Part shown: in pieces, positions 33,403-42,026 of the stretch
Numbering within the stretch: the first letter of the stretch is position 1
Layout: each line of letters begins with the position of its first letter
Assembly: GCA_017618015.1 (NCBI GenBank)
Contig: JAFZVC010000065.1
Coordinates: 62,001 to 126,000, forward strand
Length of the DNA: 64,000 nt
Source: Spirochaetaceae bacterium
GTDB lineage: Bacteria > Spirochaetota > Spirochaetia > Treponematales > Treponemataceae
Direction: 5' to 3'
Made by a program: the position numbers and the translations under genes
The notes under the pieces: generated by a model
Databases searched by the model: none
What the model was told of the DNA's origin: nothing
The model's input: only the letters and a program-made list of their open reading frames with translations

Positions 33403-34578
33403 TTAGACCATCATCTTATAAATCTTTGTGCAGTCGTCTTCGTTGAGCGTGACAAATCCGGAAATTGTTCCGTCACGTCCGTCGCCACGGCAGAGAACGT
33501 TCACAAGCTTTGGTATATCCTCTTCTTTCGCGCCAAGTTCCGCAAAGTTCTTTGGCATGCCGATAGAAATAAGGAAACTTCTTAATGCTTCTATACCAGC
33601 TTTTGCAGTCACTTCAGGATGCGCGAAGTCCATCTGGCAGCCCCATACGCGGGTGGCGACCTGTGCGAAACGCATTACGTTGTGAGACATCTGATAGGTG
33701 AACACTGCCGGCATCGTAACAGCAAGACCAGCGCCGTGCGCACAGTCGTAAAGCGCAGAAAGCTCGTGTTCGATTGTATGGCTGTTCCAGTCCTGGCTCC
33801 GTCCTACGCCGCAGGAATTGTTGTGAGCCATTGTTCCCGCCCACATAATGTTCGCGCGTGCCTCGTAGTTGTTCGGGTCTGCGATAACCCTGGGGCCTTC
33901 GTGCACCATCGTCAGGAGCAAAGCTTCTATAAGTCTGTCCGTAACTTCAACTTCTTCCGTATTTGTAAGATAACGCTCGTAAAGGTGAGCCATGATATCA
34001 GTTATTCCTGCGGCGGTCTGGAATGCAGGCAGCGTCTGCGTAAGAGCCGGGTTAAGGATGCTGAACTTAGGGCGAATGGCGTCGCCGCTCGCACCGCGTT
34101 TGAACATGCCTTCTTCCTTTGTAATGACGGAATCGGGGCTACCCTCGCTTCCTGCCGCAGCGATCGTAAGGACTGTTCCTACGCTCAGTGCCTTTTCTAT
34201 GCGTTTTCCTCTATAATAATCCCAAAAATCTCCGTCATAAACGGCACCGGCCGCAATCGCCTTTGAAGAATCGATTACGCTTCCACCGCCTACAGCAAGG
34301 ATAAAATCAACTTTCTCTTTTTTGCAAAGTTCTATTCCTTCATATACAAGCCCGCTTCTTGGATTCGGTTTTACGCCCCCAAGCTCTACAAAAGGGATTG
34401 CCGCATCTTTAAGAGAAGTTTTTACGCGGTCAAGAAGACCTGAGCGGACAACACTTCCGCCGCCAAAATGAATAAGAACTTTTGTTCCTCCGAATCTTTT
34501 AACGTACTCTCCGGCTTTTTTCTCGGTGTTCTTTCCAAATACAAAACATGTTGGTGAATAGAATTCAAAATTGTTCAT
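33403..34578 (-). CDS. iron-containing alcohol dehydrogenase
   Basis: A 391-residue group III alcohol dehydrogenase like clostridial NADH-dependent butanol dehydrogenase. GGGSVIDSSKAIA binds the cofactor. Metal ligands are Asp in TDIMAHLYERY and the His of HTIEHELSALYDCAHGAGL. The ATG at 34578 is preceded by AAGGA; a longer frame to 34611 lacks a ribosome site. It heads the eight-gene redox operon on the minus strand. It should reduce aldehydes to alcohols with NAD(P)H or do the reverse. Confidence 0.95.
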   Translation of the reverse strand: MNNFEFYSPTCFVFGKNTEKKAGEYVKRFGGTKVLIHFGGGSVVRSGLLDRVKTSLKDAAIPFVELGGVKPNPRSGLVYEGIELCKKEKVDFILAVGGGSVIDSSKAIAAGAVYDGDFWDYYRGKRIEKALSVGTVLTIAAAGSEGSPDSVITKEEGMFKRGASGDAIRPKFSILNPALTQTLPAFQTAAGITDIMAHLYERYLTNTEEVEVTDRLIEALLLTMVHEGPRVIADPNNYEARANIMWAGTMAHNNSCGVGRSQDWNSHTIEHELSALYDCAHGAGLAVTMPAVFTYQMSHNVMRFAQVATRVWGCQMDFAHPEVTAKAGIEALRSFLISIGMPKNFAELGAKEEDIPKLVNVLCRGDGRDGTISGFVTLNEDDCTKIYKMMV

Positions 34579-35123
34579 AATCCGTCCTTTTTTCGCCGCA
34601 ACGCTTCGCATGTCACACGGCTATTTTCATATTATCACATAAAATTTGAATCCGCTTCTTATATTTCGTTATAATAAATATCAAATTTTGTCGAAAAAAT
34701 GATTTCTTTTCGATTTTCTAGAATATTTAGACGCAAACCCAGCGCGATTGTTGAGCCGAACATTAGCGGTACTCTCGCAATATAAACAGCTTTATCCTAA
34801 AAACAGGCTCCCAGTCGCGTAGCGTGGTTCAAAATCGCGCAATATTGCGCTGCACGCTGTTTGTGTTATTGGAACTATTAAAAAATGCCGGACGCAACAA
34901 GTTGCGTATACGGCACTCCACAAACAGAGTGCTTTTGCCCCACGCTCCGCTTCTTCGCGCCTCTTTTTCTTAAAAGCTTATAATGATGACGAATAAAAAA
35001 CTGACTAAAATACGACAAAAATTGATAATACAAAAGTCGTTTTTTAAGAAGATTGTTTAACAAAACGGAAGTATATTAATCGTATCGACTTTACATAAAA
35101 TTACCCGCTTGGAGGGGTATTAT
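34579..35123. other. 545-base intergenic region with inverted repeats
   Basis: It holds the start region of the redox operon on the left, the ribosome site of the MATE gene on the right, an inverted-repeat cluster at 34741-34860 (CGCGATTGTTGAGCC pairs imperfectly with 34826-34840), and the terminator at 34886-34915. A 61-codon minus-strand frame (34878-35063) has no ribosome site and I do not count it as a gene. Confidence 0.6.
34886..34915 (-). terminator. minus-strand terminator without an obvious gene
   Basis: TGCCG.ACGCAAC/GTTGCGT.CGGCA forms a near-perfect stem with a two-base inner loop. On the minus strand it is followed by six T residues (34885-34880). Any transcript ending here must start between it and the divergent MATE gene. 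Confidence 0.6.
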
Positions 35124-36479
35124 ATGAAAGATTACACGACAGACATGACGGTAGGAAGCCCGGTACGTCACTTAATAATATTCGCGGTTCCTGCCCTTAT
35201 AGGAAATATATTCCAGCAGATATACAATCTTGCTGACTCAATCATCGTCGGTCGGTTCATCGGAGCTGACGCGCTTGCCGCCGTCGGTTCAACTTCATCA
35301 ATCACCTTTTTGTTCTTCGCGCTCTGCAACGGCATAGGCAGCGGTGGCGGTATAATCTGCTCGCAGTTCTATGGTGCGCACGACCACGACAAAGTCAAAA
35401 ACTGCATCGTCAACACAGGACTTATCATGCTTATCGTTCCTGTTCTTTTCGGAACGATAGCGTTTATCTTCGCACCCGCGTTTCTCCACCTTCTTAACAC
35501 CCCGGAAGATATTCTGGCAGATGCAGCCATGTACATACGCTACATGAGCGTCAGCCTTCTTTTCGTTTCGCTTTACAATTATCTCGCCTCTATGCTCCGT
35601 GCGCTCGGCGACTCTAAATCTCCGCTTTATTTCCTTATAATATCTACAATACTGAACGTAATACTCGACATAATATTCGTCTACACTCTTGGCTGGGGCA
35701 TAAAAGGAGCCGCCATCGCGACGATAATCGCACAGTTTACGGCGGCAATAACATGCGCTATCTACGCATGCAAAACGAACGCGTTCTTCAAGCTTAAAAA
35801 AAGGGATTTCAATTTCTCAGCGCAGATGGGATACAAAATCTTGCGGCTTGGTGTTCCGATTTCTCTTCAGTACGCGCTTATCTCAATTTCGTCGATGGCT
35901 TTGCAGCGCGTCGTAAACTCATACGGAACTGTCGTCGTTGCGGCTTTTACAGCCACATGCAGAATAGAGCAGCTTATCCACCAGCCATATTCAACGCTGG
36001 GAGCTTCGCTTTCAACGTACTGCGGACAAAACTACGGCGCGAAAAAGATGGACCGCGTGTACATGGGCTACAGAAAAGGCCTTCTTATAATGATTGTCGT
36101 AACCGCTGTTATGACGTTTGTCATGCAGGTTTTCGGCAGGGCAATTACAAGTATGTTCGTTGAAGACCCGACCGTCATAGACCTTGGAACACTCGGCTTG
36201 CGCATAACAAGCTGGTTCTATCCTGCGCTCGGCTTGATTTACGTCGTTCGCGGCGTTCTTACAGGCATGGGAGACGCGTTTTTCGCGCTTTTCAACGGCA
36301 TCGTCGAAGTTATCGGACGCTTCACCGTCCCGATCCTTCTTACAAAATACTTGGGCATGGGCGAAGTAGGCATCTGGTATTCATCAGGTTTTGTTTGGAT
36401 TCTTAGCGGTGTGACCGCATGGATGAGGGAACGCCTGTTGAACAGAAGACGCAAGCGGCAAGAGTTATTGGCAGTATAA
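35124..36479 (+). CDS. MATE family efflux transporter
   Basis: A 451-residue inner-membrane multidrug/metabolite exporter with twelve predicted helices in two halves. The opening 'PVRHLIIFAVPALIGNIFQQIYNLADSIIVGRFIG' is the family hallmark; the second half repeats it at 'LRLGVPISLQYALISISSMALQRVVNSYG'. The ATG at 35124 follows GGAGGGG; an in-frame ATG at 35109 overlaps that site. It is monocistronic. Substrate unknown. Confidence 0.96.
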   Translation: MKDYTTDMTVGSPVRHLIIFAVPALIGNIFQQIYNLADSIIVGRFIGADALAAVGSTSSITFLFFALCNGIGSGGGIICSQFYGAHDHDKVKNCIVNTGLIMLIVPVLFGTIAFIFAPAFLHLLNTPEDILADAAMYIRYMSVSLLFVSLYNYLASMLRALGDSKSPLYFLIISTILNVILDIIFVYTLGWGIKGAAIATIIAQFTAAITCAIYACKTNAFFKLKKRDFNFSAQMGYKILRLGVPISLQYALISISSMALQRVVNSYGTVVVAAFTATCRIEQLIHQPYSTLGASLSTYCGQNYGAKKMDRVYMGYRKGLLIMIVVTAVMTFVMQVFGRAITSMFVEDPTVIDLGTLGLRITSWFYPALGLIYVVRGVLTGMGDAFFALFNGIVEVIGRFTVPILLTKYLGMGEVGIWYSSGFVWILSGVTAWMRERLLNRRRKRQELLAV

Positions 36480-36518
36480 CTCTATTGCACTTAGCGCTTG
36501 CTGCGGACGCGCGCCTAT

Positions 36519-36577
36519 TGACGCTTGATAATCTATAGCAAGCGTCAAAACGGCTGAGTCAAGGCTTTAGCCTTGAC
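36519..36577. repeat. two perfect hairpins between MATE and buk genes
   Basis: GACGCTTG/CAAGCGTC (36519-36545) and GTCAAGGCT/AGCCTTGAC (36558-36577). Neither has a T run on the plus strand; possibly repeat remnants. Confidence 0.6.
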
Positions 36578-36611
36578 CAGACGTATTTACCTCCAAAGTT
36601 TTATAATATAG

Positions 36612-36635
36612 AATACTTTGTACCGCAAAAGTATT
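36612..36635 (+). promoter_or_regulatory. inverted repeat just after the likely start of buk mRNA
   Basis: AATACTTT and AAAGTATT are perfect 8-base arms around 8 bases. A TATAAT at 36602-36607 would start transcription inside the first arm, so this may be an operator or a 5' protecting hairpin. No good -35 is visible. Confidence 0.5.
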
Positions 36636-36651
36636 ATAGGAGATATAAAAA

Positions 36652-37776
36652 ATGGACTCTGATGATAAGAAATATAAGCTGCTCATAATAAATCCTGGCT
36701 CAACATCAACAAAAGTAAGTCTTTTCGAGAACGAGAAATCCGTATTCGAAAAAAGCCTTTTCCACGATGCGGACAAGCTTCTTTCATATCCGCACGTAAA
36801 CGACCAGCTGCCTTTCCGCTACCAAGTTATTCTTGATATGCTGAAGGAAGAGGGCCACAACGCTTCCGAAATCGATGTTTTTGTCGGGCGCGGCGGTTCG
36901 GCATGTACACAGCCGGGCGGCATAACGAAAATTGACAAAAAGCTCTACGACGACACAGTTGCGGCTGTAGGCGGCAGCGAGCATCCGGCAAAGCTCGGCG
37001 TAATGCTCGCATGGAAATTCGCGCAGGAGTTCAACAAACCGGCTTTTACTCTTAACCCGACGAACGTCGATGAATATTGCGATTACGCAAGATTGACAGG
37101 CATCAAAGGCATATACAGAGTTTCTCACTCACACGTTCTTAATCAAAAAGCTGTAGCTGAATATCACGCGGAGCACGTTCTTGGAAAGCGTTACGAAGAG
37201 TGCAATTTCGTCGTGGCTCATATCGATGGCGGCATTACCGTAAGCGCGCACGACCACGGCAAGATGATTGACGGAAACATGGGTGCTGACGGAGAAGGCG
37301 CGTTCACTCCGACAAGAATCGGAAGCGTGCCTGTACTTGCTCTCCTTGACTACATAGAAGCCCATTCAGTTGCGGACGTAAGGCTCCGCTGCTCGCGCGC
37401 GGGCGGATTCGTTGACCTTTTTGGCACGGCAAACGCCGACACAATCCACGGATTGCTTGAAAAAGGTGACAAAAAAGCCGATTTAGTCTGGAACACAATG
37501 CTCTACCAGATTTGCAAGATGATTGGCGAGATGAGCTGCGTTCTCTGCGGAAAAGTTGACGGCATTCTTCTTACAGGCGGACTTCTCCGTTTTGCTGACG
37601 TAAAAGCGACGATAGAAAAACGATGTGGTTGGATAGCACCGATTTTCGCATACCCGGGAGAGATGGAGCAGGAAGCGCTTGCGCTGCCGGCTTTAAAAGT
37701 TATGCAAGGAAAACTTATCCCGCTTACATATTCTGGAAAAGATGTATGGCAGGGCTTCGAAGGTATAGAGTTTTAA
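36652..37776 (+). CDS. buk: butyrate kinase-like acyl kinase
   Basis: A 374-residue ASKHA-fold kinase closest in pattern to butyrate kinases. It opens 'LLIINPGSTSTKVSLFENEK' and has GRGG at about residue 82, 'VVAHIDGGITVSAHDHGKMID' as the phosphate-binding loop, and GEGAFTPTRIGSVP. Acetate kinases read differently at these places. It would make ATP from an acyl phosphate (or the reverse). It is 13 bases upstream of a phosphotransacylase that looks like Pta, so the true acyl chain (acetate, propionate, butyrate, branched) is uncertain. AGGAG precedes the ATG. Confidence 0.92.
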   Translation: MDSDDKKYKLLIINPGSTSTKVSLFENEKSVFEKSLFHDADKLLSYPHVNDQLPFRYQVILDMLKEEGHNASEIDVFVGRGGSACTQPGGITKIDKKLYDDTVAAVGGSEHPAKLGVMLAWKFAQEFNKPAFTLNPTNVDEYCDYARLTGIKGIYRVSHSHVLNQKAVAEYHAEHVLGKRYEECNFVVAHIDGGITVSAHDHGKMIDGNMGADGEGAFTPTRIGSVPVLALLDYIEAHSVADVRLRCSRAGGFVDLFGTANADTIHGLLEKGDKKADLVWNTMLYQICKMIGEMSCVLCGKVDGILLTGGLLRFADVKATIEKRCGWIAPIFAYPGEMEQEALALPALKVMQGKLIPLTYSGKDVWQGFEGIEF

Positions 37777-37789
37777 GGAGGACACGGCT

Positions 37790-38782
37790 ATGAGCATGAT
37801 TGAGAAGATAAAGAACAAGGCGAAAGAAAACAAGAAGCGCATAGTGCTTCCTGAAGGTGATGAACCACGCACAGTGAAAGCGGCGGTAGATATAACAAAA
37901 GAAGGATTGGCGATTCCGGTTCTGCTTGGCGAGAAGGAAAAAATTCAGAAAGTCGCGTCAGAACAGGGTGTGGACGTTTCCGGCATAGAGATTATAAACC
38001 CATTGACGAGCGATAAAGCCGCATCATACACAAAGGCTTTATACGAGCTTCGGAAAGCAAAGGGCGTGACGGAAGAGGATGCGAAAAAACTCGTCGCTGA
38101 CCCGATGTACTACGGCATAATGATGGTAAAGCTTGAAGATGCTGACGGCCTTGTTTCCGGCGCAGTCCATACGACAGGAGATATGCTCCGCCCGGCTTTG
38201 CAGCTTATAAAGACAAAACCCGGTATGAAAGTCGTTTCAAGCAGCTTCCTTATGGACTGCCCCAACAAATCGCTGGGAGAAGACGGTCTTCTTGTCTACG
38301 CGGACTGCGTTGTCATGCCCTGCCCTACAGCCGAGGAGCTTGCTCATATCGCAGTTTCGGCTGCGGAAACAGCAAGGGTTCTGTGCGGCATTAAAGAGCC
38401 AAGGGTCGCACTGCTTTCATTCTCGACGAAAGGCAGCGCGAAACACGATCTTGTAAACAAAGTGCAGGAAGCGACAGCTATTGCGCATCAGCTTGCCCCA
38501 GATTTGCTTCTTGACGGCGAGATGCAGTTCGATGCGGCTCTTGTACCGGAAGTAGGTGCGTCAAAAGCTCCGGGAAGCCCGGTCGCAGGCCGCGCCAACG
38601 TCCTGATTTTCCCAGATTTGCAGGCTGGCAATATCGGCTACAAGATAACACAGCGCATTGGTGGCGCGGAATGTTTCGCCGTTCTTCAGGGACTTGCAAA
38701 GCCCTGTAACGACCTTTCCCGCGGTTGCTCCGTTGAGGACATCGTAAACACTGTCGCAATGACAGCAGTGCAGGCACAATAA
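37790..38782 (+). CDS. pta: phosphate acetyltransferase
   Basis: A 330-residue phosphotransacylase of the short Pta type. 'NKKRIVLPEGDEPRTVKAA' at the start, VSGAVHTTGDMLRPALQ, SFSTKGSAKHDLVNKV and the C-terminal 'LQGLAKPCNDLSRGCSVEDIVNTVAMTAVQAQ' are all Pta signatures. It converts acyl-CoA and phosphate to acyl phosphate, which the kinase encoded 13 bases upstream turns into ATP. AAGGAGG lies 8 bases before the ATG. The pairing of Pta with a Buk-like kinase, rather than AckA, is unusual. Confidence 0.93.
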   Translation: MSMIEKIKNKAKENKKRIVLPEGDEPRTVKAAVDITKEGLAIPVLLGEKEKIQKVASEQGVDVSGIEIINPLTSDKAASYTKALYELRKAKGVTEEDAKKLVADPMYYGIMMVKLEDADGLVSGAVHTTGDMLRPALQLIKTKPGMKVVSSSFLMDCPNKSLGEDGLLVYADCVVMPCPTAEELAHIAVSAAETARVLCGIKEPRVALLSFSTKGSAKHDLVNKVQEATAIAHQLAPDLLLDGEMQFDAALVPEVGASKAPGSPVAGRANVLIFPDLQAGNIGYKITQRIGGAECFAVLQGLAKPCNDLSRGCSVEDIVNTVAMTAVQAQ

Positions 38783-38837
38783 CGCCCCGCAAAATCCGGT
38801 AAGTAACTGCGTCATGGAAGACGCAGTTACTTCGCGC

Positions 38838-38960
38838 AAAGGATTGTAGGGGCGGCGAAGCCGTTGCCGCTTGTTGAGTAATTAACAAGCGGCAATGGAG
38901 CGTAGTTAGCGCAGAACCCCGAAAAGCCTGACCGCCGCTGTCAGGCGGCGGATGCGCCTT
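38838..38960. repeat. family 2 mosaic repeat, copy 1
   Basis: Blocks: GGATTGTAGGGGCGGCGAA, a GCCGCTTGTT/AACAAGCGGC hairpin, then GAGCG..TAGCGC, CCCCG.AAAGCC and a GCCGCTG/CAGGCGGC hairpin. The blocks and their order recur at 43258-43376 and 52436-52541 (both reversed), while the hairpin arms differ. Confidence 0.75.
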
Positions 38961-38965
38961 CCCTA

Positions 38966-39005
38966 TAAAAAAAAGGGGCTGCCCTTTCTTTTTGGACAGC
39001 CCCTT
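38966..39005 (-). terminator. terminator of ABC transporter operon, bidirectional
   Basis: AAGGGGCTG and CAGCCCCTT pair around a 12-base loop. A T run follows on the minus strand. It ends the importer operon 7 bases after its last stop codon and may also stop pta transcripts. Confidence 0.85.
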
Positions 39006-39011
39006 AAAACC

Positions 39012-40097
39012 TTACAGAATATGCAGATTCTTGCTGTCGAATGACAGGAATGCCTTATCGCCCACCTTGTAGAGCTTGCGGCTCTTCGGGTTATACTCCG
39101 TAATCTTTACCATCGTTCCGCCTACCATAACCTGATAGTACTGGTACGCGCCCATGAACGTTGAAAGGATAACCTCGCACGGGATTTTTCCCTCGTCTGC
39201 GAGCGTTACCGACTCTGGACGAAGAACGATTTTGCATGTGTCGCCTGGCTTGATGCCAGCGTTTCCGCCAGCCTCGATTTCCGCACCGTCAACCTTTACG
39301 CGCACTGTCTCGCCCTCAACAGCCTTTGCCTCACCATCAAGGAAGTTAACCTCACCGATGAAGTCCGCGACGAACTCGCTCTGCGGTCTGTAGTAGATAT
39401 CCTGCGGCGTTCCTTTCTGTGCAATCTTACCCTTGTGCATAAGGATAATCTCGTCTGAAAGGCTCATTGCCTCGGACTGGTCGTGCGTTACGTAGATTGC
39501 CGTAATGCCGAGCCGCTGCTGAATCTTGCGAATCTCCGTGCGCATCGTGACGCGAAGCTTGGCGTCAAGGTTCGAGAGAGGCTCGTCAAAAAGAAGAACG
39601 CCAGGCTGCATCACGAGCGCACGCGCAAGGGCGACGCGCTGCTGCTGACCACCGGAAAGCTGGTTCGTCATGCGCTCTTCCATGCCAGTAAGCTCAACAA
39701 GGTCGAGCATGTTCATGACTTTCTCTTTGATTTCCGCTTTCGGAAGCTTGCGGAGTTTCAATCCGTAAGCAATGTTGTCGAACACGTTGTAATGCGGAAG
39801 CAAAGCGTAGCTCTGGAACACCATTGCGGTGTCACGCTTATTCGGGGTCAGCTCGTTAATAGCTTCGTCGCCAAGGTAAATCTCTCCTTTGTCAGGGCTT
39901 TCAAAGCCGGCTATCATACGCAACGTCGTCGTTTTCCCGCAGCCGGAAGGCCCCAGCAGCGTGACAAAGCTACCCGGCTTAATGTCGAGCGAAACATTGT
40001 CTACGGCGGCGAAATCTTTTTTCGTCTTTGGATCCTGATAAATCTTCGTTATATTCTCAAGTCTTACGCCCTTTGGGGCTTTGTTGTTTTCCATCAT
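39012..40097 (-). CDS. ABC transporter ATPase, PotA/FbpC/AfuC type
   Basis: A 361-residue ATPase with C-terminal TOBE domain. Walker A GPSGCGKTT, signature LSGGQQQR, Walker B VLLFDEPLSNLDAK and switch His in VTHDQSEA are intact. Residues 245-361 form the regulatory OB-fold part. It is the third gene of the importer operon (binding protein, double permease, ATPase), 32 bases after the permease. Automated tools would call it ferric or spermidine uptake; see the neighbouring sensor genes for a different reading. Confidence 0.95.
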   Translation of the reverse strand: MMENNKAPKGVRLENITKIYQDPKTKKDFAAVDNVSLDIKPGSFVTLLGPSGCGKTTTLRMIAGFESPDKGEIYLGDEAINELTPNKRDTAMVFQSYALLPHYNVFDNIAYGLKLRKLPKAEIKEKVMNMLDLVELTGMEERMTNQLSGGQQQRVALARALVMQPGVLLFDEPLSNLDAKLRVTMRTEIRKIQQRLGITAIYVTHDQSEAMSLSDEIILMHKGKIAQKGTPQDIYYRPQSEFVADFIGEVNFLDGEAKAVEGETVRVKVDGAEIEAGGNAGIKPGDTCKIVLRPESVTLADEGKIPCEVILSTFMGAYQYYQVMVGGTMVKITEYNPKSRKLYKVGDKAFLSFDSKNLHIL

Positions 40098-40129
40098 ATT
40101 ATTCCTCTAAATCTGTTGTAAAATGTCGC

Positions 40130-41866
40130 CTACTCTTCTTCCACGCGCATCGGGCGGCTTGTTCCGAACCGCTTAAGGATTGCGTTCATTATCGTTATAG
40201 CCGCATACGTGATGATGATAAGAATCGTCGCGTAGGCGCATGCAATTCCGTAGTTTCCTTTCTCCGCATGCTCATTGATGCGCACCGTAATAAGCAGGAA
40301 CTTTGGAGTTACGAGCAGGATAATCGCCGAAATAGCGGTTATCGAGCGGACGAACGTTGTAACAAGTCCGGAGAAGAACGACTCTTTGATGAGCGGCAGC
40401 GTGACGGAAACGAATACCTTTCCACTGTCCGCGCCCATGTCGTAGGCGGCTTCCTCAATAGACTTGTCTATCTGGCGCAATGCGGCGATACCGCTGCGCG
40501 TACCAATTGGCAGCGAGCGCACGATAAACACGATTACGAGAATCGCGCCCGTACCGTAAAGCCCCTGCAAAATGCCAGAGTGGAACAAACCGGAGTTGTA
40601 ACCGCGGATGAATCCGACACCAAGAACCGTTCCTGGAACAGCCATCGCCAGCATCGCGACGAACTCCATGAAGCCTTTTCCGTGGAATTTCCGCTTTACA
40701 ACGAGGTACGCTATTATCATCGAAAGCAAAGCCGTTATTGGCGCAGCTATGAGCGACAACATGATAGAGTCCGTAAAGACGCGGTATCCGTTGTTCTTGA
40801 AAACGTATTCGTACCATTTGAAAGAAAGACTGTAGTCGCGGCCCCAAAGCTTGAACAGTGATCCAAGCGGAACGAGAGCGTACATGACGAGCACGAAAAT
40901 CGTGACGAGCGTACAAATTGAAACGAGCGGGATGCGGACGCTTCTGTCGGTCATAAGAGCACGGCCACGGGAAGCTTTTCCAGTAAGGGTCGCGACGGAC
41001 TTGCGCTCAAGCCAGTATTTCTCGAGTATGAAAAGTCCCATCGAAACACAAAGAAGAACGACAGCCATTGCCGTCGCTCCGCTCTTGTCGTAAGCGCCAG
41101 TCAGCTGAAGATAAATCGACGTAGCGAGCGTATCGAAGTTACCGCCAATAATCATCGGGTTAGCGAAGTCTGCTACCGACTCGATGAAAGAAACGAGGAA
41201 AGCGTTTCCAAGACCGGGAAGCAGAAGCGGCAAAGTAACTGTCGTGAATACCTTCCAGCGAGAGGCTCCCATATTGCGGGCAGCTTCCTCAAGAGAAGGA
41301 TCTATGTTCTTAAGAAGTCCCTTGAGCATCAAATAGCATACAGGGAAAAACGTAAGTGTCTGTACGAGCGCAATACCGCGCCAGCCGTAAAGGCTTGTGG
41401 TGCTTAATCCGAGCAGATTGCGCGTAATAATACCGGTGCGTCCGAAAAGAAGGATCGCGGAAAGCGAAAGGACGAACGGCGGTGAAACGACAGGCAGAAC
41501 AGAAACCATGCCGAACAGCTTGCGTACGATTTTTGAGCCTACATCGACATAAGAGTCAACGTACGCGAAAAGAAAGCCAAGAAGCGTCGCGCCTATACCT
41601 GAGACAAGACCCAGGAAAAGCGTGTTCGAGATAGCCTGCCTGAAGGTCGGCATCTTGAAAATGCGGATAAAGTTCTCAAATCCGATCGTTCTTTTTGTAA
41701 CATCTCCGACAGTCGTTTCAACGACGGCGCTGTCGGTAAGCAGGATAGCGAGCGGATATACTATAAAAAGCAGCAGGAACAGAAATATACCGATTATTGC
41801 CGTTATAAGAATCGGGTCGGCAAAAAGTTTTTTTCTGTCCAGGGATTTACCTTGAGCGTTAGCCAT
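40130..41866 (-). CDS. ABC importer permease, fused two-domain FbpB/AfuB type
   Basis: A 578-residue permease with about twelve helices and two EAA loops ('EEAARNMGASRWKVFTTVTLPLLLPG' near 195 and 'EEAAYDMGADSGKVFVSVTLPLIKES' near 460), i.e. both channel halves in one chain. This fused form is typical of the ferric/hexose-phosphate/2-aminoethylphosphonate group. A strong terminator separates it from the upstream binding-protein gene, so it is probably made in smaller amount. Confidence 0.95.
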   Translation of the reverse strand: MANAQGKSLDRKKLFADPILITAIIGIFLFLLLFIVYPLAILLTDSAVVETTVGDVTKRTIGFENFIRIFKMPTFRQAISNTLFLGLVSGIGATLLGFLFAYVDSYVDVGSKIVRKLFGMVSVLPVVSPPFVLSLSAILLFGRTGIITRNLLGLSTTSLYGWRGIALVQTLTFFPVCYLMLKGLLKNIDPSLEEAARNMGASRWKVFTTVTLPLLLPGLGNAFLVSFIESVADFANPMIIGGNFDTLATSIYLQLTGAYDKSGATAMAVVLLCVSMGLFILEKYWLERKSVATLTGKASRGRALMTDRSVRIPLVSICTLVTIFVLVMYALVPLGSLFKLWGRDYSLSFKWYEYVFKNNGYRVFTDSIMLSLIAAPITALLSMIIAYLVVKRKFHGKGFMEFVAMLAMAVPGTVLGVGFIRGYNSGLFHSGILQGLYGTGAILVIVFIVRSLPIGTRSGIAALRQIDKSIEEAAYDMGADSGKVFVSVTLPLIKESFFSGLVTTFVRSITAISAIILLVTPKFLLITVRINEHAEKGNYGIACAYATILIIITYAAITIMNAILKRFGTSRPMRVEEE

Positions 41867-41888
41867 TTTTATTCCTATTTTGTTGTTA

Positions 41889-41921
41889 TAAAAAAAGCGT
41901 CCGAAAAAAACATGCGGACGC
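41889..41921 (-). terminator. internal operon terminator after the binding-protein gene
   Basis: GCGTCCG and CGGACGC (41897-41921) pair; on the minus strand they are followed by seven T residues (41896-41890). It lies between the binding protein and permease genes, allowing partial read-through. Confidence 0.8.
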
Positions 41922-41934
41922 TTTGCAAAAAATA

Positions 41935-42014
41935 AGGCTGCCCTACCCCATCCGGGCGAAATGACTCTCCCAAATCTTTCGAATCGCCCGAAAAACAGGG
42001 ATAGGCGCCAGCCT
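41935..42014. repeat. nested palindrome between binding protein and permease genes
   Basis: AGGCTG/CAGCCT, CCTA/TAGG, CCC/GGG and CGGGCGA/TCGCCCG are nested around a 24-base loop. The architecture is like family 1 but the TCTC/TAC internal loop is absent. Confidence 0.6.
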
Positions 42015-42026
42015 AAAAAGCTTAAC

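Noticed and set aside
34878-35063. 61-codon minus-strand gene
   Set aside because: No ribosome site, no recognisable domain, and it runs through a terminator hairpin.
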